Below are positions 1 through 5,023 of a stretch of DNA of 11,806 nucleotides, piece by piece; positions within the stretch are counted from its first letter, which is position 1, and each line of letters opens with the position of its first letter. The stretch comes from Bacilli bacterium (GTDB lineage: Bacteria; Bacillota_I; Bacilli_A; RFN20; CAG-826). Below the pieces are notes generated by a model. That model worked only from the letters and a program-made list of their open reading frames with translations, was not told the DNA's origin and did no database searches. The stretch covers positions 1 to 11,806 of the forward strand of contig JAEDDA010000032.1 in NCBI GenBank assembly GCA_016298185.1, read 5' to 3'. A program made the translations under genes and the position numbers.

Positions 1-42
1 GTGAATGTACCATCACTAGAGATTGATGAAAAAGTGCAGTAA
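1..42 (+). CDS. C-terminal end of an upstream gene (partial)
   Basis: An open frame enters from the left edge and gives 13 residues (VNVPSLEIDEKVQ) before a TAA stop. Too little is present to name a product. The main support is that its stop codon sits in the loop of a terminator hairpin, the same arrangement seen at the end of capF (stop in the loop at 4157-4159). It could be the preceding gene of the polysaccharide locus, but that is inference. Confidence 0.4.
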   Translation: MNVPSLEIDEKVQ

Positions 43-58
43 CTGCATTTTTTCTTTT
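29..58 (+). terminator. Intrinsic terminator overlapping the upstream stop codon
   Basis: An 11-bp stem (29-39 with 43-53, including one G-T pair) closes on the 3-nt loop TAA, which is itself the stop codon of the upstream frame. The 3' arm runs into a T-rich tract (48-58). It should separate the upstream gene from the capE operon. Confidence 0.7.
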
Positions 59-84
59 ATATACCCTTACTAAATATATATAAT
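56..84 (+). promoter_or_regulatory. Promoter of the capE operon
   Basis: A perfect -10 TATAAT lies at 79-84. At 17-bp spacing there is a weak -35, TTTATA (56-61, 4 of 6 to TTGACA). The predicted start point is near 90-92, giving a leader of only about 15 nt before the ATG at 106. The -35 directly follows the upstream terminator, so this is likely the operon's own promoter. Confidence 0.5.
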
Positions 85-107
85 ATAGGCACGTGAGGTG
101 CATATAT
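83..107 (+). promoter_or_regulatory. Imperfect 10-bp inverted repeat over -10, RBS and start of capE
   Basis: Arms ATATAGGCAC (83-92) and GTGCATATAT (98-107) match as an inverted repeat at 9 of 10 positions around the 5-nt spacer GTGAG. The dyad overlaps the 3' end of the -10, the predicted +1, the Shine-Dalgarno GAGGTG (95-100) and the start codon. It could be a DNA operator, with the XRE domain encoded by capE itself as an obvious candidate binder. The inner GCAC/GTGC part could also form an mRNA hairpin hiding the ribosome site. Both roles are inference. Confidence 0.45.
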
Positions 108-1299
108 GACACTAAGAGAATTACGCAAGAATTGCAAATTAACTCAAAAAGAAGCTGCTGATGTTGTAAAGATGCCTTTAAGAACTTATGTTTCTTATGA
201 ATCTAACGAAGCAAAAGCAGATCAAATTAAATTAGAAGGTATTAAAGACCGCTTGATGGAATATGCAGCGAAAGATACTTCTATCTTGAAAGACAAAGTC
301 TTATTAATTACCGGTGGTACTGGTAGTTTTGGCCACGCAGTGGTCGATAGATTTTTAGACACTGATGTGAAAGAAATCAGAATCTTGTCTCGCGATGAAA
401 AGAAACAAGATGATATGAGAAAGTTATACAACAATAGCAAACTCAAATTCTATATTGGTGATGTCCGTAACTTAGATAGCATTATCGATGCCTTTAAAGG
501 TGTTGATTATGTCTTCTCCGCCGCGGCATTAAAGCAAGTTCCATCTTGTGAATTCTATCCAATGGAAGCGGTGAGAACTAATGTTATCGGTAGTGATAAT
601 GTTATTACTGCATGTGTAAGAAACCACGTTAAGAAAGCTATCTTCTTATCCACAGATAAAGCGGCTTATCCAATTAACGCAATGGGTATAAGCAAAGCTT
701 TGATGGAGAAAAACGTTATCGCTAGAAGTAGACAATTATTAAAAGGTGACACAGTTTTATGCTTAACCAGATACGGCAATGTTATGGCGAGCCGTGGTAG
801 TGTTATCCCATTATTCTTAAATCAAATCCATGAAGGCAAACCAATCACCATTACAAATCCTGATATGACGAGATTTATGATGACTTTAGATGATGCGGTT
901 GATTTAGTCTTATACGCTTTTGAACACGGCGAACAAGGTGACTTGTTCGTTCAAAAAGCACCTGCTGCGACAATCGAGACATTAGCTAAGGCTATTATTG
1001 AATTAACAGGTAGCAAAACTGGTATTTCATATATTGGCACAAGACATGGTGAAAAGTTATATGAAACCTTAGTTACACAAGAAGAAATGATTATGTCTTT
1101 GGATTTAGGTAACTTCTTCTGCGTTAAAGCGGATAACCGCGATCTTAACTATGATAAATACTTCTCTAAAGGTAATAAGAAACTTAACTTAGGAGAATCC
1201 TATACTTCTCATAACACCGGTAGACTTGATGTTGAAGGTATGAAGAAGCTATTAAAGAAGTTAGAATTATTTGGTGGACCGGTGAGACAACATGACTAA
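106..1299 (+). CDS. capE: XRE-HTH fused to UDP-GlcNAc 4,6-dehydratase/3,5-epimerase (CapE/FnlA/WbjB type)
   Basis: This cytoplasmic NAD(P)-dependent enzyme would carry out the first steps from UDP-GlcNAc toward UDP-N-acetyl-L-fucosamine. Residues 1 to about 55 form an XRE-like helix-turn-helix (LRELRKNCKLTQKEAADVV, then RTYVSYE). The enzyme starts near residue 60 with the Rossmann motif TGGTGSFG (69-76). It then shows AALKQVPSCE (140-149), LSTDKA (181-186) and M193-x3-K197, the non-canonical MxxxK that replaces YxxxK in this family. Without the first 57 residues the length is 340, normal for CapE, so the HTH is an addition. The start at 106 has a good Shine-Dalgarno (GAGGTG, 5-nt spacer). The gene overlaps capG by 8 bases. 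The family call is strong; a regulatory role for the HTH is inference. Confidence 0.9.
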   Translation: MTLRELRKNCKLTQKEAADVVKMPLRTYVSYESNEAKADQIKLEGIKDRLMEYAAKDTSILKDKVLLITGGTGSFGHAVVDRFLDTDVKEIRILSRDEKKQDDMRKLYNNSKLKFYIGDVRNLDSIIDAFKGVDYVFSAAALKQVPSCEFYPMEAVRTNVIGSDNVITACVRNHVKKAIFLSTDKAAYPINAMGISKALMEKNVIARSRQLLKGDTVLCLTRYGNVMASRGSVIPLFLNQIHEGKPITITNPDMTRFMMTLDDAVDLVLYAFEHGEQGDLFVQKAPAATIETLAKAIIELTGSKTGISYIGTRHGEKLYETLVTQEEMIMSLDLGNFFCVKADNRDLNYDKYFSKGNKKLNLGESYTSHNTGRLDVEGMKKLLKKLELFGGPVRQHD

Positions 1300-2419
1300 A
1301 AAGAAAATCAGAGTAGTGACCATTATTGGTACAAGACCAGAAATCATTAGATTATCTGAAGTTATTAAAGCATTAGATAAAGATGATGTTTTTGAACATA
1401 TCTTAGTCCATACCGGACAAAACTATGACTATGAATTAAATCAAGTCTTCTTTGAAGAACTTGAATTAAGAGCACCAGATTATTACTTAAACTGCGCAGG
1501 TAAAGATTTAGGTGAAACCATTGGTAATGCGATTGCTAAATCATATACTTTACTTCAAGAATTAAAACCTGATGCAGTATTAATCTTAGGTGACACTAAT
1601 AGTGCGTTATGCGCAATATCCGCGAAGAGATTAAAACTTCCTATCTTCCACATGGAAGCGGGTAATAGATGTGGCGACTGGAATGTTCCAGAAACAATTA
1701 ATAGAAAGATTGTGGACCACATCAGTGATATCAATCTTCCCTACACAAATCACGCTTATGCCAATTTGATGAAAGAAGGAATTGAAAAGGAATATACCTT
1801 TGTTACAGGTAGTCCAATGCTTGAAGTTTTAAATGCAAATAATAACAAGATTGAATCTTCTAAAGTACTTGAAGAAATGGGCTTAGAAAAAGGCAAATAT
1901 ATCGTTGTCTCTTCTCATAGAGAAGAAAATATCGATATCAAAAAGAACTTCGATCAATTATTGCCCGCGATTAACGATATCGCTGAGAAATATCAAATGC
2001 CGGTTATTTTCTCCACTCATCCAAGAACAAGAAAGAGATTGGAAGCCAATAACTTTAAGATGCATCCATTAGTGAGAAATCTTAAGCCTTTAGGTTTCTT
2101 AGAATATGTTAAATTACAAGAAAATGCTTTTATCGTTTTAAGTGATTCAGGAACATTAACCGAAGAAAGTGCGATGAGGCATTTCCCTGCAGTTCTTATT
2201 AGAACAAGCACCGAAAGACCAGAAGGCGTGGAAGCGGGTTCTATTATCGTTTCTGGTATTGATAAAAAAGGCATTATGCTCGCAATTGAAACTGAACTCA
2301 TGAGATATAAATTTGCTAAGACACCAGAAAACTATGATGTCACAAATGTCTCAGAAAGAGTTTTAAAAATCATCAAAGAAAAGATCGATGTCGTAAATAA
2401 AGAAATTTGGAAGAAATAA
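1292..2419 (+). CDS. capG: UDP-N-acetylglucosamine 2-epimerase family enzyme (CapG/FnlC/WbjD)
   Basis: This WecB-like non-hydrolysing epimerase is expected to catalyse the last step, C2 epimerisation giving UDP-L-FucNAc. Motifs seen are GTRPEI (13-18), GDTNSA (100-105), HMEAGNRC (120-127), PETINRKIVDH (133-143), SHREEN (208-213), STHPRTR (241-247), SDSGTLTEE (284-292) and RTSTERPEG (304-312). The HMEAGNRC form and the capE/capF neighbours favour the FnlC/WbjD branch over plain WecB/MnaA. Its 375 aa is full family length. The ATG lies inside the end of capE, with GGTGAG (1281-1286) 5 nt upstream, so the two are translationally coupled. Unlike the usual E-F-G or A-B-C order, capG here precedes capF and is separated from it by a toxin-antitoxin pair. 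Confidence 0.9.
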   Translation: MTKKKIRVVTIIGTRPEIIRLSEVIKALDKDDVFEHILVHTGQNYDYELNQVFFEELELRAPDYYLNCAGKDLGETIGNAIAKSYTLLQELKPDAVLILGDTNSALCAISAKRLKLPIFHMEAGNRCGDWNVPETINRKIVDHISDINLPYTNHAYANLMKEGIEKEYTFVTGSPMLEVLNANNNKIESSKVLEEMGLEKGKYIVVSSHREENIDIKKNFDQLLPAINDIAEKYQMPVIFSTHPRTRKRLEANNFKMHPLVRNLKPLGFLEYVKLQENAFIVLSDSGTLTEESAMRHFPAVLIRTSTERPEGVEAGSIIVSGIDKKGIMLAIETELMRYKFAKTPENYDVTNVSERVLKIIKEKIDVVNKEIWKK

Positions 2420-2428
2420 AATATTTCT
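2412..2428 (+). other. AT-rich hairpin at the capG stop codon
   Basis: A perfect 7-bp inverted repeat (AGAAATA 2412-2418, TATTTCT 2422-2428) with loop AAA spans the capG TAA. Only one G-C pair is present and no T-run follows, so it is at best a weak pause or decay-stop structure. Read-through into the downstream genes looks likely. Confidence 0.3.
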
Positions 2429-2431
2429 AAT

Positions 2432-2460
2432 TTGCTTATATATCAAAATAACGATAGAAT
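2432..2460 (+). promoter_or_regulatory. Promoter of the toxin-antitoxin pair (and probably capF)
   Basis: TTGCTT (2432-2437), a 17-bp spacer and TAGAAT (2455-2460) make a reasonable sigma-A promoter in the 63-bp gap after capG. Predicted +1 is near 2467, before the antitoxin Shine-Dalgarno. Short TATC (2441-2444), GATA (2453-2456) and TATC (2463-2466) half-sites surround the -10 and could be where the antitoxin binds; this last point is speculative. Confidence 0.45.
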
Positions 2461-2482
2461 TATATCAGCAAAGGAGAATGTT

Positions 2483-2746
2483 ATGGAAATTAAATCATCA
2501 ACTTCTTTAAGAAACCAATACAATGAAATATCTGATTATTGTAAAAAAACTGGTGAACCTATATATCTAACTAAAAATGGTGATGGTGATTTAGTTGTTA
2601 TGTCCATCGAGGCTTTTCAAAAAAGAGAAGAAATCTTCAAAATTAAAGAAAGACTTCTCGAAGTAGAATTTGCAAGAATGCATGGCGCTAAAGATTATAC
2701 CATTGCTGATTTGGATGCAAAATTAAGAGAAATTTTAGGTCTTTAA
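2483..2746 (+). CDS. Type II antitoxin, Phd/YefM family
   Basis: This 87-aa protein (MEIKSSTSLRNQYNEISDY...) has the Phd/YefM fold signature. An N-terminal DNA-binding region is followed by EPIYLTKNGDGDLVVMSIEAF, and then a charged helical C-terminus (REEIFKIKERLLEVEFARM) that would wrap around the toxin. Family members neutralise the partner toxin and repress their own promoter. The start at 2483 is chosen over an in-frame TTG at 2432 because AAGGAG (2471-2476) lies 6 nt upstream and the family begins at this point. One base separates its stop from the toxin ATG, so the pair is co-translated. The family is clear; the exact toxin/antitoxin subtype is not. Confidence 0.85.
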   Translation: MEIKSSTSLRNQYNEISDYCKKTGEPIYLTKNGDGDLVVMSIEAFQKREEIFKIKERLLEVEFARMHGAKDYTIADLDAKLREILGL

Positions 2747-2747
2747 T

Positions 2748-3062
2748 ATGAGTTATAAAGTTTCAATTTCTCCAGCTGCATATAACCAAATTGCAGAAAT
2801 TATTTCATTTGTTAAAAATGAATCAGTGGAAGCCGCAAAACAGCTTTATAAGGAAATAATAAATAAAATCGAATCGCTAAGCGATATGCCAGAAAGATGT
2901 CCTCAGCTTGATGAATTAAAGATGTTTTTTGGAGCCACAAGAAAGTTATTAGTAGGGAAAGGCAGATATGCCATATTGTTTAGAATTCAAAGAAATAACG
3001 TTTATGTTAACTATGTTTTTGATTTAAGACAAAACAAATTTTGGTGTGATTATTTTAAATGA
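2748..3062 (+). CDS. Type II toxin, RelE/ParE superfamily
   Basis: This 104-aa protein matches the RelE/ParE fold and length: YKVSISPAAYNQIAEIISFV at the start, then a two-helix hairpin rich in K/E, a PERCP motif, and the C-terminal beta strands GRYAILFRIQRNNVYVNYVFDLRQN. RelE-type toxins cleave mRNA on the ribosome and ParE-type toxins inhibit gyrase. The sequence alone does not decide between them, although the DLRQ ending resembles RelE/YoeB-like LRxRQ. It follows the antitoxin by one base with only a weak Shine-Dalgarno, which suggests coupling. Its TGA stop overlaps the capF ATG as ATGA. The frame is full length with no sign of decay. Confidence 0.85.
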   Translation: MSYKVSISPAAYNQIAEIISFVKNESVEAAKQLYKEIINKIESLSDMPERCPQLDELKMFFGATRKLLVGKGRYAILFRIQRNNVYVNYVFDLRQNKFWCDYFK

Positions 3063-4159
3063 CTATGAATATTTTAGTTACTGGTAGCAATGGCTTTATA
3101 GGAAAACATCTTTGCTTAAAACTTCAAAGACAAGGATATAACGTTTTTTCCTATGATTTAGACAAAAACGAAGACGATTTGAGGAATTATATATCCAAAG
3201 CTGATTTCGTCGTTCATTTAGCCGGAATTAATAGACCGTTAACCACAGAAGAATTTTATGATGGTAACGCAAACTTCACAAAGAAAGTTATAGACCTTAT
3301 TAAAGATAGCGGGAAACAAATTCCTGTTGTTATGTCCTCTTCCATTCAAGCGGAACTTGATAATGACTATGGCAAATCCAAAAAGATGGGCGAAGATTAT
3401 TTATTCGCTTCTGGACTTCCAGTATTTGTTTATCGTTTGGCTAATGTCTTTGGTAAGTGGTGTAGGCCAAACTATAACAGCGCCGCTGCGACATTCTGTT
3501 ATAACATCGCTCATGATTTACCAATTGAAATAAGAGATAGAAACTATGTTGTTCATTACAATTATGTCGATGATATTTGTGATGAATTTATACGCGCAAT
3601 TAGAGGCGATATTAAGCCAAATAAGAAAGTGTTAAGTATTTCTCCAGTCTATGACTGTTCGCTCGGCAAATTGGCGGATTTGCTATATTACTTCAAAGGT
3701 GAGATTGAATCGGAAAGACACTTACCATTAATACACAATGAATTTGAGTTAAAACTATTTAAAACATTCTGTGATTATTTAAGTGAACCAGGTTATACAT
3801 TTAATTTTGCGGAAGATAATAGAGGCAGTTTTGAAGAACTATATAAGTCCAAGAAATGGGGTCAAATAAGTGATAATGTGGCTTATCCAGGAATCACTAA
3901 AGGTGGACACTATCACACCTATAAAAAAGAAATCTTTTATACAGTCATTGGTGATAGTGAAATCAAGCAGAGAAACATTGATAACAACGATGTGATTTTA
4001 GATGTCGTTCATGGAAGTGATCCACACCCAGTAAACATCATTCCTAGATACACACATCAAATAACAAATGTAGGTAAATGTAATAGCCATACGATTATGT
4101 GGATATCTGAAGTATATAATCCAGATACCGCGGATACATATAAAGAAGAAGTGGAGTAA
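3059..4159 (+). CDS. capF: UDP-FucNAc-pathway reductase with C-terminal cupin (CapF/FnlB/WbjC)
   Basis: This two-domain enzyme reduces the 4-keto intermediate made by CapE using NADPH. The SDR domain (about 1-245) has TGSNGFIG (8-15), HLAGINRP (53-60) and the catalytic YGKSK (104-108). The cupin domain (about 250-366) has GGHYH (282-286) and E291, matching the metal-binding His/Glu set of CapF cupins. At 366 aa it is full length. The ATG at 3059 overlaps the toxin stop by 4 bases. A second ATG at 3065 (starting MNILVTG) is equally plausible, and neither has a strong Shine-Dalgarno, so translation probably depends on ribosomes finishing the toxin. With capE and capG it completes the UDP-L-FucNAc route. 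Confidence 0.9.
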   Translation: MTMNILVTGSNGFIGKHLCLKLQRQGYNVFSYDLDKNEDDLRNYISKADFVVHLAGINRPLTTEEFYDGNANFTKKVIDLIKDSGKQIPVVMSSSIQAELDNDYGKSKKMGEDYLFASGLPVFVYRLANVFGKWCRPNYNSAAATFCYNIAHDLPIEIRDRNYVVHYNYVDDICDEFIRAIRGDIKPNKKVLSISPVYDCSLGKLADLLYYFKGEIESERHLPLIHNEFELKLFKTFCDYLSEPGYTFNFAEDNRGSFEELYKSKKWGQISDNVAYPGITKGGHYHTYKKEIFYTVIGDSEIKQRNIDNNDVILDVVHGSDPHPVNIIPRYTHQITNVGKCNSHTIMWISEVYNPDTADTYKEEVE

Positions 4160-4173
4160 AAAACCACTTTTTT
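4149..4173 (+). terminator. Intrinsic terminator after capF
   Basis: AAGTGG (4149-4154) pairs with CCACTT (4164-4169) around a 9-nt loop containing the capF stop codon, followed by a run of T residues (4168-4173). It ends the cap operon. Confidence 0.7.
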
Positions 4174-4371
4174 AATTCCTTTTATTATATAAAGTTCATA
4201 AGATATTTAATAAAACCTAGGCAACAGTATTTCCTATTTGTTTTGTAAACCTAATAAATGATTAATATTATTTCAAAACTCTCTTTGTTTTGTGTCGCGA
4301 ATGTAGGATATAAAATATATTAATATTTTTTGTTGGTTTATCAAAAATGTCGATGATTGAATTATTTGTAT

Positions 4372-4403
4372 GAGCATATGTACGTGTGAGTATTTATATG
4401 CTC
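4372..4403. repeat. 8-bp inverted repeat in an alternating purine/pyrimidine tract
   Basis: GAGCATAT (4372-4379) and ATATGCTC (4396-4403) are perfect inverted copies with a 16-nt spacer rich in GT/AC steps. It is not followed by a T-run, so it is not a terminator. It lies just upstream of a TATAAT (4415-4420) and could be an operator for a promoter there. Confidence 0.4.
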
Positions 4404-4420
4404 GTGTGTACGCATATAAT
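4393..4420 (+). promoter_or_regulatory. Possible promoter upstream of the decayed ORF
   Basis: TATAAT (4415-4420) is perfect; TTTATA (4393-4398) is a weak -35 at 16-bp spacing. The next start codon with a ribosome site is at 4508. In DNA this AT-rich a chance match is possible. Confidence 0.3.
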
Positions 4421-4443
4421 ACATAATCACACATTACGCATAG

Positions 4444-4455
4444 CGCTTTAAAGCG
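4444..4455. repeat. Perfect 12-bp palindrome CGCTTTAAAGCG
   Basis: A self-complementary 12-mer lies between the candidate promoter at 4393-4420 and the ATG at 4508. With no loop it is more likely a protein-binding site than an RNA hairpin. The repeat unit CGCTTAAAA at the GH30 promoter (7443-7460) looks similar, but the match is short. Confidence 0.35.
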
Positions 4456-4507
4456 TTATATCCCCAACTCAATCATGTTATGTTCATATTCATTTGGAGA
4501 AACAAAT

Positions 4508-4783
4508 ATGAAAACAGGAAACGCCACATTCACGCATCACTTACCATCCACACTTGAGCATTTAGGAAATCATGCGATTAAGATGAATATCTCTGGTGGA
4601 TCGGTTAATGATATATATACAGGCATACGTGCATAGTTCAAAGAACTCATAAATGCTTCCGCATCTGCACATACAGGTTTAGGTACATTTTGATTCTTTA
4701 CCGCAACCATTAATACTAGATGTACAGTCACATGTTCAGATAGAACGGTGGCTTATAACCAAAACACAACAATTTATAATTAG
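4508..4783 (+). pseudogene. Possible decayed small gene, two in-frame stops (unrecognised)
   Basis: ATG at 4508 is preceded by GGAG (4496-4499) at 8-nt spacing. The frame gives 42 residues (MKTGNATFTHHLPSTLEHLG...) to a TAG at 4634-4636. It then stays protein-like (FKELINASASAHTGLGTF) to a TGA at 4691-4693, and on to a TAG at 4781-4783. Two stops in 92 codons is fewer than expected for DNA this AT-rich. I recognise no family. The opposite strand is also unusually open: 4570-4752 has no stop (46 aa from the ATG at 4710), and the frame reaches a TAA near 4461 interrupted only by TGA codons. Which strand, if either, was coding is unresolved. It could equally be a real 42-aa gene at 4508-4636. 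Confidence 0.3.
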
Positions 4784-4869
4784 TTAGAAACAATACAAAA
4801 TCCCAAAATTTAAATTAGCACAACTCAAAATATGCTTATTTGATGAAAAACTTTCAACAAATGATATTT

Positions 4870-4899
4870 TTGATAGTTTTTCACGTATACGCGTATTAT
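4870..4899 (+). promoter_or_regulatory. Candidate promoter of the 767-aa surface protein, with palindrome between -35 and -10
   Basis: TTGATA (4870-4875) and TATTAT (4894-4899) are separated by 18 bp; +1 would be near 4906, leaving a leader of about 118 nt. The palindrome ATACGCGTAT (4887-4896), with a central CG typical of LacI-type operators, fills the 3' part of the spacer and touches the -10. A repressor bound there would block polymerase. Confidence 0.4.
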
Positions 4900-4950
4900 T
4901 TTTTATATTTTAATGTTGCGCGTGTGTGAAACGCGTGATAGATTATTAGA

Positions 4951-5000
4951 CTAAGTAGTTTGGTTACTTAGGTTTAATGATCCTCAAAATTGGATGAGGA
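4951..5000 (+). other. Two hairpins in the leader of the 767-aa gene
   Basis: Hairpin 1: CTAAGTA (4951-4957) with TACTTAG (4965-4971), perfect 7 bp, 7-nt loop. Hairpin 2: TCCTCA (4981-4986) with TGAGGA (4995-5000), perfect 6 bp, 8-nt loop, ending 9 nt before the Shine-Dalgarno AAGGAGG (5010-5016). Neither has a T-run. They may stabilise the transcript or tune translation; TCCTC could also pair with the GAGG of the ribosome site. I do not recognise a known riboswitch. Confidence 0.4.
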
Positions 5001-5023
5001 CATAAAAGAAAGGAGGCAACTAT

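Larger units (their letters stand above)
4174..5023. other. Long region without an intact recognised gene
   Basis: About 850 bases. 4174-4360 is very AT-rich and shows no frame or structure I would defend. 4372-4460 holds an alternating purine/pyrimidine tract, an 8-bp dyad, a TATAAT and a 12-bp palindrome. 4461-4783 is a protein-like region broken by stops. 4784-4869 shows nothing recognisable. 4870-5016 holds the promoter, hairpins and Shine-Dalgarno of the next gene. No tRNA, rRNA, CRISPR or transposase was seen. Confidence 0.6.

Noticed and set aside
2432..2482. N-terminal extension of the antitoxin from a TTG start at 2432
   Set aside because: The extension overlaps the promoter; the ATG at 2483 has an AAGGAG site and matches the usual family start.
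4508..4783. Whole organism using TGA as Trp (code 4), which would open part of the frames here
   Set aside because: All clear genes use TGG for Trp, and TGA is the natural end of the RelE-like toxin in the ATGA overlap with capF.
4246..4976. 9-bp inverted repeat TAAACCTAA / TTAGGTTTA flanking most of the long gap, as possible ends of a small mobile element
   Set aside because: In about 850 bases of AT-rich DNA a 9-bp inverted match is expected about once by chance; no target-site duplication or transposase remnant was seen.
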